From Microvelia longipes (lineage: Eukaryota; Arthropoda; Insecta; Hemiptera; Veliidae): a stretch of 64,000 nucleotides of DNA. Of this stretch, positions 1 to 23,345 are shown piece by piece (the first letter of the stretch is position 1; every line of letters begins with the position of its first letter). The notes below the pieces were generated by a model. It saw only the letters and a list, made by a program, of their open reading frames with translations, did no database searches and was not told where the DNA came from. The translations under genes were made by a program, and so were the position numbers. The stretch is from positions 28,256,811-28,320,810 of the forward strand of contig JACMZG010001913.1 in NCBI GenBank assembly GCA_018340805.1, read 5' to 3'.

Positions 1-612
1 TATATTGTGTTAGGTTTTACTATTTGATCTTCAAGAATACTGAACTGATAGCAAAATTTTTCATTCAGCTGACAGTCTTAAATTTAACATGTTCAAATAT
101 TAGATAACATCACTCTAAATCATATAATAGAGAACATTTTAATTTTTTTCTTTATTTAAAAATTCAAACTTACTTTTATAAGCAAAAAATTGTCATTTGT
201 TTTTACCTTTTTACTTTTCTTTGTGTATATATCATGAATATATATGAAAAGTATTTTGTTTGCTCTAATAATTTAAAAATGTGATTTCGCCTAAAATCAC
301 ATTAGTCGCCTGATTATTAGTTTGTGGTGTTTTAATGGCATCTTAAGTGGTTTTTCTAGTTGTCTATCTATGTTTGGTCTGTCATTTTCTCCTAACATTG
401 AATAAGTGAATATTAGAAACCTTGGTCCAAAAATCAATCTTTCGGCCTAGTTTTACTAACTAGAAAGTATTAGCTGTCATATATGACATAGCAAAAATGT
501 CAAAAATTCACAAAACAGAAAAATTATGAGTATAAATTCAAAATATACCTATAGGTCAGAGCCTTCCCTGATCTTAGTTTCAATAGGTTTTGATTTGATT
601 TTTTCTGTGCAG
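1..612 (+). other. Intron of the Pde6-like gene (5' part outside window)
   Basis: AT-rich sequence with no coding signal. It ends in a pyrimidine-rich tract and CAG at 610-612, the acceptor of the first coding exon in the window. The start of the gene, including the GAF-domain exons expected for this family, lies to the left of the window. Confidence 0.8.
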
Positions 613-11832
<11,220 letters not shown>

Positions 11833-11860
11833 CTATCAGGCTCCGGTGACTCTGATCACT

Positions 11861-14797
11861 TCTAAACACCTCCTCTGTAAACATGTCCTTTATAAACACC
11901 TCCTCTGTAATCACGCCCTTTCTAAACACGTCCTTTTTAAACACCTCCTTTGTAAACACATCCTTTCTAAACACATCTCAGTGACACAAATACATTCTCT
12001 GTACTTTCTAACACCTCCTCTGTAATCACGCCCTTCTAAAGACAAACAACACCTCTCTGTAAACACCTCCTTTGTAAACACCTCTGTAATCACGCCCTTC
12101 CTAAAACCTCCTTCGTAAACCACTTAACAGTAACCCCTCCTTTGTAACATCCTCTGTAAACACATCCTCTGTAATCACGCCCTTCCTAAAGACCTCCTCC
12201 GTAAACACGTCTTTTCTTAACCTCCTCTGTAAATCCTTTTAAAACACATCCTCTAAACAATCCTCTGTAATACGCCTTCCTAAAGACCTCCTTCGTAACA
12301 CATCTTTCTTAACACCTCCTCTTAAACACCTCCTTTGTAAACAATCCTCTGTAATCACGCCCTTCCTTTAGGAAGGGCGTGATCGTAAACACATCTTCTT
12401 AAACACCTCCTCTGTAAACAATCCTCTGTAATCACGCCCTTCTAAAGACTCTTCGAAACACATCGTTGTAAACACATCTCTGTAAACCATCCTCTGTAAT
12501 CACCCCTAAAGACCTCCTTCGTAAACACATCTTTTCTTAACACCTCCTCTGTAAACACCTCCTTTGTAAACACATCCTCTGTAAACACGCCCTGTAATCA
12601 CGCCCTTCCTAAAGACCTCCTCCGTAAACACTTCTTTCTTAACACCTCCTCTGTAAACACCTCCTTTGTAAACACATCCTCTGTAAACACATCCTCTGTA
12701 ATCACGCCCTTCCTAAAGACCCTTCCTTCGTAAACATATTTCTGTAACACCTCCTCTGTAAACACCCTCCTTTGTAAAACATCTCTCTGTAAAACATCCT
12801 CTGTAATCACGCCCTTCTAAGACCTCCTTCGTAAACACATCTTTTCTTAACACCTCCTCTGTAAACACCTCCTCTTGTAAAACACCTCTGTAATCACGCC
12901 CTTCCTAAAGACCTCCTTCGTAAACACATCTTTTCTTAACACCTCCTCTGTAAACACCTCCTTTGTAAACACATCCTCTGTAATCACGCCCTTCCTAAAG
13001 ACCTCCTTCGTAACACATCTTTTCTTAACACCTCCTCTGTAAACACACTTGTCAAGTAAACATCTCTGTAATCACGCCCCTTCCTAAAGACTCCTTCGTA
13101 AACACATATTTTCTTAACACCTCCTCTGTAAAAACACATCCTTTGTACACCTGTAAACACATCCTCTGTAATCACGCCCTTCCTAAAGACTCCTTCGTAA
13201 ACCACATCTTTTCTTAACACTCCTCTGTAAACACTCCTTTGTAAACACATCCTCTGTAATCACGGCCCTTCCTAAAGACCTCCGTAAACACATTTCTTAA
13301 CAACACTCCTCTGTAAACCTCCTTTGAACACATCCTCTGTAATCTCTGTAATCACCCCTTCCTAAAGACCTCCTTCATTTAACACATTTTTCTTTAACAC
13401 CTCCTCTGTAAACACCTCCTTTGTTCCTCGTAAACACATCTCTGTAATCACGCCTTCTTTAAAGACCTCCTCCGTAAACACTCTTTTCTTAAACACATCC
13501 TCTGTTAACACATCCTTGAAATCACACCTTCCTAAAGACCTCCTCCGTAAACACATCTTTTCTTACACCTCCTCTGTAAACACTCCTTTGTAAACATCCT
13601 CTGTAACACATCCTCTGTAATCACGCCTTCCTAAAGACCTCCTCCGTAAAACACGTCTTTTTCTTTCACACCTCCTCTGTACACATCCTCTGAAACACTC
13701 TTCTAAAGACCTCCTTCCGTAAAACGTCTTTTCTTAACACCTCCTCTGTAACACCTCCTTTGTAAACACATCCTCTGTAATCACGCCTTCCTAAAGCCTC
13801 CTTCGTAAACACATCTTTTCTTAACAACCTCCTCTGTTAAACACCTCCTTTGTAAACACATCCTCTGTAATCACGCCCTCCCTAAAGACCTCCTTCGAAA
13901 ACATTCATCTTTCCTCTGTAAACACCTCCTTTGTAAACACTCCTTGTAAACACATCCTCTGAAATCACGCCTTCCTAAAGACCTCCTCCGTAACACGTCT
14001 TTTCTTAACACCTCCTCTGTAAACACATCCTTTGTAAACACATCAAACACATCCTCTGTAATACGCCCTTCCTAAAGACCTCCTTCGTAAACACATCTTT
14101 TCTTAACACCTCCTCTGTAAACACCTCCTTTGTAAACACATCTCTGTAAACACCTCAACACGTAACCCTCTCCTCTGTAAATACCTCCTCTCTGTAAACA
14201 CATCTTTTCTTAACACCTTCCTCTGTAAACACCCTCCTTTGTAAACACATCCTGTAAACTCCTCTGTAATCACCCTTCCTAAAGACCTCCTTCGTAAACA
14301 CATCTTTTCTTAACACCTCCTCTGTAAACACCTCCTTTGTAAACACATCCTCTGTAATCACGCCCTTCCTAAAGACCTCCTCGTAAACGTCTTTTCTTAA
14401 CACCTCCTCTGTTAAAACACCTCTGAAATCACACTCTTCTAAAGACCTCCTCCGTAAACACGTCTTTTTTAACACTCCTCTGTAAACACCTTCTTGTAAA
14501 ACCTCTGTAAACACATCCTCTGTAATCACGCCCTTCCTAAAGACCTCCTCCGTAAACACGTCTTTTCTTAACACCTCCTCTGTTAACACATCCTCTGAAA
14601 TCACACTCTTCTAAAGACCTCCTCCGTAACACGTCTTTTCTTAACACTCCTCTGTTAACACATCCTCTGAAATCACACTCTTCTAAAGACCTCCTCTGTG
14701 AACACGTCCTTTTTTTAACACCTCCTCTGTAAACACATCTTTTCTAAACCCTTCTCTCTAAACACTTCCTGTCTAAACATCTCCTCTCTTAACACCA
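11861..14797. repeat. 2.9-kb satellite of 15-bp monomers in a ~90-bp higher-order unit
   Basis: The basic monomer is CTCCTYTGTAAACAC. About six variants follow in fixed order (CTCCTCTGTAAACAC, CTCCTTTGTAAACAC, ATCCTCTGTAATCACG, CCCTTCCTAAAGAC, CTCCTTCGTAAACAC, ATCTTTTCTTAACAC), making a higher-order unit of about 90 bp repeated roughly 30 times. Single-base deletions are very common, from decay or noisy sequencing. A local inversion gives a palindrome around CCTTCCTTTAGGAAGG near 12361-12376. The array begins about 30 bases after the Pde6 stop codon, so it may be transcribed in its 3' UTR. Confidence 0.95.
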
Positions 14798-15638
14798 CTT
14801 CTCGACTGTTTCAAGAGGCAAACATTTTATTTAGCAGCTTCATTAAATTTGAATGTTTACTGCCAGTTTAGATATGAAGGAATTAATCCTCATAAATAAT
14901 AAACTCAAAACTCATAATTTTCAAACCATATATTACAAGATCTCTAAACTGGGGCTGTGTCTGCCAACAGCCTACACACTATATAGCCAACCTAACAGCT
15001 GCTTTATCGATCAGAGTTCACTGTTTTATTTTTAACTTTTTTATGAATAATATATTGTTCTTCACCACTTGTTTAGTAATTTAAACTTTTAAATAGTATA
15101 TGTCTTAAAATTTCCTTTGTAACCGAGGCTAAATGTTTCCTGTATAACTGTGTTTTATTTATGTAAAAAGGTTTTATTGATTGCATTGAGACAAGAAATG
15201 TTTTTATTCATGTTACTTGAATCATTTTAACTGAGAGTATGCACTGCATCTAGAGGGCTCAGTTATTCTGCTTAGAAATGACACCTTTGATTCTTTTGCT
15301 CATTTACAACAAAATTGTGTAGAAATTTGCGTTATAAGTCTGAAAAAGGGATTACAATGAATCACTCGTTTAGGGGTTTCAAGACCTTCTATGTGGTTTT
15401 TACCTCTAAGTGTGTTTGTTATCATTGTAGCTCACTGTGTATTTTTGCTAGAAAGTTTATACTTTTATTTATAGAAATCAATTTTTAGGTCTAGTTTTCC
15501 TACCTGGAAAATATTTTTATGACATCATTAACTATCATTATTGCCTTAGTAAGAATTTTAAATCATTAATTGTTGTGACAGAGATTTTGTGGTATAGACT
15601 TACCATGATGTTTATTAAGAAAAAAGGATTATCAATCA
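14798..15638 (+). other. Downstream flank of satellite; no gene seen
   Basis: AT-rich unique-looking sequence. AATAAA at 14897-14902 could serve as a distal polyadenylation signal for Pde6 if the satellite is transcribed, but several other AT-rich hexamers exist and none stands out. Confidence 0.4.
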
Positions 15639-16016
15639 TAGAGATATTATTACTAGAGAGGTCTCGGAAGCCTATTAACATGTTAAACCTATGACATGTA
15701 TAGGTTTAATTTTGGAACATCAAAAAAGTAACCTGACCAATTTTGCTTTTAAATATGATCAAATGATTAGTACAAAATTAGAGATAACTTAGATAGTATA
15801 ACATTAAAAAAATACAGATCAAAACACAAAAATGTGCGGGAAGCCGAAAACACATAGAGATATTATTACCAGAGGTAATAAGGTTAAATTTTGAAATATT
15901 AAAAAAGTAACCTGACTACCGTTGCTTATAAATATAATTAAATAATCAGTATAAAATTAACTTTTATAGGAGAACGTTATAAATACAAATCAAAACACAA
16001 ACAATGTGGGGGATGA
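15639..16016 (+). repeat. Diverged tandem duplication of a ~216-bp unit
   Basis: TAGAGATATTATTACTAGAG at 15639 recurs as TAGAGATATTATTACCAGAG at 15855. Both copies continue with AAAAAAGTAACCTGAC, a GCTT..AAATAT segment and ATCAAAACACAAA followed by ATGTG. The second copy is shorter through small deletions. Confidence 0.8.
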
Positions 16017-19000
16017 CAGAAATAGTTAATTTATTATAACCTTAACCTACTATTGGAAGATGTTTCAATGAGGTTACACAGAGCCCCTGTGTCCCTTGAG
16101 TCAAGTGTCTTTATCGAAATTAGCTCATTATAATGGAGACTTATACTAATTTTCAAACAGTCTTTCTTCTAAAAACAAGTGGGAAAACTATTTCGTCTAT
16201 ATCAGTAACATAACTAAAATGTTTCTCTAGATACACCTCATACTCTTTATTTAAAATTTGATTCCCAACAGCTTTTTGCAATCAAGGAGAGAACTATAAT
16301 TATTGGTTGATTGTATTGCCAAAGCTGTTGAACCAACCTTGTGGTTTCATTATTGGTTTACTTGCCAATCATTAAATATGTAAATGTGTATTGAAAAGAG
16401 TAATAATTAGTGATTTCCTCTATTTCTTAGATATAAGGAATTATGATTTTTAACAATTAAAATGTGTAAAATAAACATATTTTTTAATAAAGAAGCTTGT
16501 AAAATAGTTTATTTTGCCAATTTCTTTAGATTTAATTGTAAGTTTAGAATTAAAGAAAAAAATATTACCAAAGCTAATTATGTTTGATTTAATTACCAAA
16601 TTATGGTAAGTTTTTGTGAGTTGTGAAGATTTTTAAATTATGCTTATTAGGGGCAAAATAAATAAAAATTAAGCGAATATGAGGTTGCTGTAAACCTCTT
16701 TTTTATGTCAAGGGGGAGGGTTAAAATACCCTCTTTGCTCTCCACCAAATTTGAATCAAAATCATAGAATTACATTAAATTAGTTGTATAGATTAAGTAT
16801 GTTTTAAATTGAGGGTCAAAACCAGTTTTAAAAAAATACAACAATAGATTTAAAACTGCTGGTCAATAAATAGATAGGTGAACTGTTTTTTTTTCTTGAA
16901 AAAACATTAATTTTTCTGATTGTTATTTTTTTCGATTTAGTATACACAAAAAACTAAACAACTTTCACTGAAGTTTTAACACCTGAAAAAAATATAGAAA
17001 AAGTTTTACCAGACATGTTTAATTAACTGCATTAAAAATTGGCTGTATTGTTGATTTGTGCCTCTGGGTACTTAAATAAACATGACAAGCTAATTTTTTT
17101 TTTTTTTAATTAATTTAAGCAACTAATTAATTAATAATAATTAATTGTATCACCTCTAAATGCTGGGCTCAAATCCTTTCTCTATCAGGGCCTGTTATCT
17201 ATCATTCTTAATGTATTCAAAAGCTTTTATATATTGTTAAATCATTGCTTAATTTTACCACTTTTAAGTTTTAAATTTTGCCCCTATAATATAGATTTGT
17301 CTTAGTTATAAAATACTTGTAATTTATAATATATATTAAGGAAAAAATAATCAAAGCATGCAATGTATAAAATTATGCAAATTATAAGTTAGTTTTTGGC
17401 TGTTCAGATGATATATTTTTTGTTTTAGTGTTAAAATAGTGTTAATAATAGTATTGAATAAAAAATTAAGTGTTGGGAATCTGTTTTCAATTAAAAAATA
17501 ATCTGAGAAAAAGTTTGTGTGGGAGTATGTACTTAATCTAGAGTGTTCTCTGTTAGTAGTTGTTCTTCTGCCAACAGGTGGTGCTAGTAGTATTAGATGT
17601 GGGTGAAATATGCGTTACTCTGTTCTTGTTTAGACTTAACTTGTTTTAAGCTAAAATTCAGATAGAACTACTAGCGCTTCCTTGTAGTCAGTGCCACAAC
17701 TAACAAGTCTCTCTAGCTGTAGCACGTAATATTTGTTTTGTTATTGTTGATTTTTAAAATATTACTTAAATATTTATATAAATGTTATATTTTTAGAAAT
17801 GCGTATCACGTTTTATGTTTGAGATTGTTTTATACATAGATATGCGAGGATATAGAGATGTCAATGTCTGTATTTTACTATTTGATGATCTGAAGCAGTG
17901 CTATGATGTTATAGTAGTCCTACTAGGTATAACCTCACATGTTTTAGTTTGATCACCTTGTAAAGCCTAACTTTATACTTCAAGATTTTACATCTCTCTA
18001 TTTCACATTTCTATGATTTTTACGTAAAAGTATTTCTGTCAAAGTTCATAACAACAAGAAGCACATCAAACTTTGTAGATATAAATGTTTTAGCTCGTAA
18101 CGTTTGTAAGACGAAAACGTAGATATATATAGGATCCTTTCTTCTTCATTTGTACTGCTACTTGACAATATGTTTTGCCACTAGATTACAATATATTGAT
18201 CTGCACAGATATTGTATATATCAACTATACATTATAATAAATGGGTTACTTTTTTTATTATCATTCAAATCAGTCAATTACATTTAAAAGCTAAAGCACC
18301 TTATTTTTGTCTATCATGGAATGCTTGTTTCAGACCTTAATCTCAAAAAAATAGATTGAATTTGTCAGTAAATTTTAAATTTATCATTAAATTTTTTTTT
18401 TCTCCACATTACTGAAACTGGTCTCAATTATAAGATATATCAGGGCAATAATGAGAAATATATCTGACATATTGTCAGACATCTAATTAGCCCTCATATT
18501 ATATACATTTGCTTATTAATTGCTTTACTTTTAAAGTTTTACTTGATTAAGTTCATTTATATTTATGAAGAAGGATTTCCTAATTATTTATGTCTCTATG
18601 TGTACATTATTTAAGGAAAATATAATATGTTTTATTGGACGGATACTTTAAATGTTTAGGTGTACAGTTACCCTGCTTGTTACTTCATTAGTGTTATACA
18701 AATAACATTTTAAAATAAACTATTATAATATCAATAATATACTTTACTTTCCAAGTGAAGGTAAAGAATGTATTTAATTTTAAGATTTTTTTTTCAAAAT
18801 ACTTAGATATCTTAATTTAAATTGTACTTAATTCTTTTTACTAAATATTACCTGCAATTTTTTTATTTGTAAAAGAGGTTAGAACTTTTTTTTATTCAAG
18901 TTCATGAAAATGTTTTAACAATGTTACCCTTTGTTTTGATTATTGTAAATTTTACCTAAATCTATCTGGGATGTTACCATTCAATAGTTTATTTTTAACT

Positions 19001-19188
19001 TTATTGATTGACTACAATAATACTAATAATTTGGAGTATTAAACCTTTTAATGAATTTTTAAAGGGAAAATGATCTTTTTGTAATTTTCATCCTTTGGTC
19101 TACTTGGATTTATCGCATTACAACTCATATAAATATCTATAATAATCAGGATTATCATTTATTTGCATGATTTGTCATATTTATCTAC
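16017..19188. other. AT-rich intergenic sequence, nothing recognised
   Basis: No open frame with coding character, splice-flanked exon, RNA gene or clear repeat was seen on either strand. Confidence 0.6.
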
Positions 19189-19216
19189 TAGTTTACTGTC
19201 ATTTGACAGTAAACTA
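19189..19216. repeat. Short palindrome
   Basis: TAGTTTACTGTCA and its reverse complement TGACAGTAAACTA separated by two bases. Confidence 0.75.
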
Positions 19217-19245
19217 ACATAACAATAAAGAAAACTAAACATTTC

Positions 19246-19307
19246 AATAAAGAAAATCTCTACTGATGCAATGTATTTACATTGCATCAGTAGAGATTTT
19301 CTTTATT
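19246..19307. repeat. Perfect 30-bp hairpin
   Basis: Arms 19246-19275 and 19278-19307 are exact reverse complements (inner part CTGATGCAATGTA) with a two-base loop. A transcript would form a precursor-like hairpin, but perfect pairing with a 2-nt loop looks more like a recent inverted duplication than a microRNA. Confidence 0.85.
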
Positions 19308-20526
19308 TAAAGAAAAAAAAAGTTTGTAACATTTACAAATCTTTTTTTTACTAAAATTTTCCATTTCACTCAGTCCCAAAGAATTTTACAATTACTAAAT
19401 CTTTCTAAAAAAGAAGCATCTATTTTACTTAACCTAAAGTTTATTTAGTTAGTCCTAGTTAGTCCAAGACAATAGAAAAACTAAATTTACAGTATTGGTT
19501 TTTATTGGCTAAGAGACACATAAATTTACAGATATTATATAATATTGTAATAGACATTATATAATATTGCAATCTTTTGTTGTATCAATTGGTCAGTCGA
19601 TTAGTTGCATTTCCTATTGATATAGTCAAATGAAATGGAGATTAATACAAATTATAATTTTTTACAATACAATTGAGATGGACTGTTAGTTGAGCTATAG
19701 TGTAGTTAAATCTTTATTCTACAATGGATTATCAGCTATTCTAATGGAAATAGCAATGACTTTTGCATACTTATACTGTGAGTCTTAGCCAAAAAAGTTG
19801 TTTCTTTTTTTAACCAACTTTAGGAAGAAAAAATACTCATATTAGAGGTATTAGAGATCCCTATTATTCTATGCCATTTGTAACCGTCTTGTCTTTTAAT
19901 TTATCTGAGTATCCGCCCGTTGGTTAAACTTAAATGGGTTTATGGTTAGTATAAGAGAGGAAAAATGAAGACAAGTGGAGAGTGAGAAGGTTTTATTATT
20001 GCCACCACAGATCCACCTCAATGGACAGGAGAGTGAAATTAGTCATTATGTTACTTTTGTTGAGGAGTTTGGGAGGCGCTCAAAAAATTAAGTCTAAGAA
20101 GTAACCCCTCTCAACACAATAAATAAATAAAAACGAAATCCACTGTTTGAGGTAATTCCAGTCACTGGTGAGCTAGAGTTGAATTAAAAGATAAAACATA
20201 ATGAAATAAAAATGACTTATTTTTCACTCCCATGGCTAGTTAGATTAGGATTCCTCAAGTTTGGTTATTTCAGTATTTATTACCCAGTGACTCACCTTGA
20301 CATCAAAATGTTTCTATTCTCTACCATTCAATCATCCAAAATTATTACCTATATTTATTTCAATTGTTTATAATTAAATTTATATTAAACATGCGTTATT
20401 TTAATTTGTTGACTTGAATGACATCAGCCCAGGACATAAAATTAATTTGTAGACAATCAAATTTATTTTTAAATAATAAAAAAATCATTAATTGTAAAAG
20501 CTATAGAAATAATTGTGAAATTTAAA
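19308..20526. other. AT-rich intergenic sequence, nothing recognised
   Basis: No supported gene, RNA or repeat. Confidence 0.55.
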
Positions 20527-20638
20527 TAATAAAATGTTGAGTTAGAAATCGTGTTAACATTAGCTGGTTAAATTTGGCAACAGTCTCGTCTAGACCATCA
20601 GGGGACTTGGTGAAGTTGATCCAGTGACCCCCTCCACG
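20527..20638 (-). CDS. Possible orphan terminal coding exon (unidentified)
   Basis: On the minus strand, after a weak acceptor (TTTGTTTCAAAG), a frame reads GGHWINFTKSPDGLDETVAK and FNQLM, continuing to a TAA near 20527. The first ~80 bases are much less AT-rich than the surroundings and read like a real globular protein segment; the final residues are AT-driven. I do not recognise the family and see no partner exon. The acceptor phase does not fit the FN3 gene's phase-0 junction, so it is not an obvious alternative ending for that gene. It could be a last exon of another gene or a retrocopy fragment. Confidence 0.25.
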
Positions 20639-20641
20639 ACT

Positions 20642-22634
20642 TTGAAACAAACATATGCTTAAATTAATTGCTTCATGTGGCACGTTGATGTATTGCTGTT
20701 GAATTTAATTATTTGGCAAGAAATAAATAAAAAAATGGGGGTATGACAGGATAAAATTTTAGTTTGAATTTTTATCTAATAGTTTTATGAATTATATTTG
20801 AGTGCGTGTATTTCTTAAACGCGCTAAAACATTAAGGGAAAAATGATAAATTTTAGTAGATCTATAAAAATTCAAAACTAGAATTTTAAAATTTGTTAAA
20901 TTCAAAAAAGTAGTATTTTCTCCTTGAAATAAATAGTATGACAACTAAAGATATTGCCAACTCTTAAAATAAATAATGATACAGATACATTTTTAAGGAA
21001 ATAAAATACACCTGACAAGAGTGGAGTGGGTGGAGCTGGAAAACTTTTTTACGCTTTGTATAGCTTTGTTTAAAACCTTACCTTCAATACCTTTGTACTG
21101 AAAAATGTTTTTAAATACAAAATAATGTTTCATGGTCTAATAAGTATGCAATATCTACATTGTTTTCAGAAAAATGAATGATTTTCCATCATGAATGCAT
21201 GATGGCCAGAATGATAATGCTGGGAAATCAAACATATGGTCGGGCTGCTGCATCATCTCCAGCAAGTATTTGAAGCAGATTTATTTTGAAAAACTACAGC
21301 AAGTTGCTTTAGTTTAAAATTATTTTCTTTGGTTGAGAGAAATTTGTATTTGCTTCATTTAGAGCCAGACCAAAAAGTAAAAAAAAAACTCGTTTCGTTC
21401 ATTATTGTAATTTCAAGTATTGCCTAGGTTAGTGTAGTTTCTTGACACTACCTACTTATTTTCAAAATTTTGTCTGAGAATGAGAATACAATACCTGTAT
21501 AATAATTTTTTAAAGAATTAGAGTTAAATTTAAGTGGTTTGATGATACTTGTGAGAGAAACAATGCAGCAATCGTACTCTGGGAGAAATGATATGTCATT
21601 TGATATCAAAGTACAATATCATAATTAACATGAAGGGTTTTAATTAAAACTAACTTAATCAAGTAACCCCAAACAGTCCTGACATTTTCTCTGTTCTTTG
21701 TCGGCCTCAGACATTTTTATTTCTTTGCTAACTGAAACAATCATTTAAAATAATTAATGAAGTATTATAATCTATTTTAATCTAAAGCTATTTTTACTGT
21801 TAAATCGATTAACTGTTGTTTTCTATGCAAATAATTGTTTTTATTTTAATTTTTAAATTAATTTTGTTTTTAAAAATTTATATTACTGTGTTAAAACTAT
21901 TTCTAGTTTCCAATGTTTTAAAATTTAATAAAATGTATGTTATGATCAAAAATCAATATTAAAACAATGTTCAGTATTACTAGATGTAAAATTAGGAATA
22001 AAACTTATTAGAAGCTAACAGTTCTTCAATTTGGTAAGCTTATTGAAAAGCTAATTTAAAGGAGAAATATGCTGGACCTGGTGAACAACCTGGTCTCATG
22101 CTGGACCTAATGACCATGCTGGCCTTATACTTATACTCGGCCTTTGTAAGGATAAAATCAAGATTTTGGTCCACAGTGCCATATGGGTGTTTTCTATCTG
22201 ATTCTACTTAAATAGCTTTAATAGTTAAAATTAGAAATTAAACATAATGTCAAGAAGTTTACCACATCTTTAATTTTATTTGTGTTCTTATTTTTTTTTC
22301 TCCACTTTTTAATAATAATAACATTTTTTACGTCTTGAACCTAAAAATAAAATATAACAGAACTCTTTTTTTTTTGTTATGATGCATTTAATTTGTTTAA
22401 GATTAAGATAGGCTAAGAATAAATAGTATTAGTACTAATAGATGTTACCATTTCCCTAATAAAATGTTTACTAAGCTTTACTATGTCAAATATTTCAACA
22501 AAACATTGCTGTGTCACTAAGCTTGTAAATATTAGAGCAACAATAAGTAGATTAAAAATATCTCAAATATTTTTTGATAAAATTAAATATATGAAATGTG
22601 TTATTAATTAAAAATTTAGTTTTTCTTTTAAGTT

Positions 22635-22639
<5 letters not shown>
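20642..22639. other. AT-rich intergenic sequence, nothing recognised
   Basis: No supported features on either strand. Confidence 0.55.

Positions 22640-22720
<81 letters not shown>
22640..22720. repeat. (AT)n microsatellite, ~80 bp
   Basis: Nearly pure AT dinucleotides with one phase break near 22673. Confidence 0.95.
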
Positions 22721-22725
<5 letters not shown>

Positions 22726-23085
22726 TAAAGTTTTAGGTTTATAGCAAGGTGCACTGAATAAGTTTGAATGAGGAATGCCTCATTCAAGATAAACGTTTTC
22801 TTGTACATTTTGACTATGTAATGTGTTATTGTTACTGTTTTGTTTTGATTACAAAATAATAAATTAAAAAAATAATTGTGTAGAGGTTTTTTAATGTGAT
22901 ATATTTGCAATTAAATGAAATAAATGAAGAAAATGAATTGAAATTTGTGTTGTAAGATCCCGTTTACGATTCTTCTCTGAAGCAATGAGTGTATCAGAGG
23001 AGATGAGGGGGAAAGACATAGTTTGTCAGTGTTGCTTATCTGTTTTTTTTTACAAAAAAATCAACAATTGAAGAGAAATAAATGA

Positions 23086-23333
23086 ATAAATAATTAAATG
23101 AAAAGTCTCTCCACAAAATAAAAACTTTATTGGCAAAGCGCTTTTAACCTAGCTAGAGGCCATCATCAGTGCAAAACCTAACAAACAAGTAACATTAGAA
23201 TAAATTAAAGATATGACAAAAATAAAAAATTAAAATAATAAGGTAACTGATGGGCTAAAGTTTTTATTTTGTGGAGAGACTTTTCATTTAATTATTTATG
23301 ATGAACTCCATTCACACTCATTCTCAAGATGTA
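23086..23333. mobile_element. Foldback element, family 1 copy C, with 12-bp target duplication
   Basis: AGAAATAAATGA at 23074-23085 is repeated at 23334-23345, so the element spans 23086-23333. The left arm (AAAGTCTCTCCACAAA...GGCAAAGCGC) is inverted relative to the right end (TTTGTGGAGAGACTTTTCAT), which continues into the family tail ATGAACTCCATTCACACTCA. On the minus strand the left arm reads GCACTGATGATGGCCTCTAG...AGGTTAAAAGCGC, a hammerhead-like core with GAAA decayed to AAAA. The right arm lacks the core, so it is internally deleted. Confidence 0.82.
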
Positions 23334-23345
23334 AGAAATAAATGA

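Noticed and set aside
11911..14604. Minus-strand open frames with pentapeptide repeats (VFTEE, VLRKD, VITED) inside the satellite
   Set aside because: They arise because the monomer is 15 bp, a multiple of three. Frames break at every indel, have no start context or splice links, and fully overlap a tandem array.
19246..19307. MicroRNA precursor
   Set aside because: Perfect 30-bp pairing with a two-base loop is unlike insect precursors.
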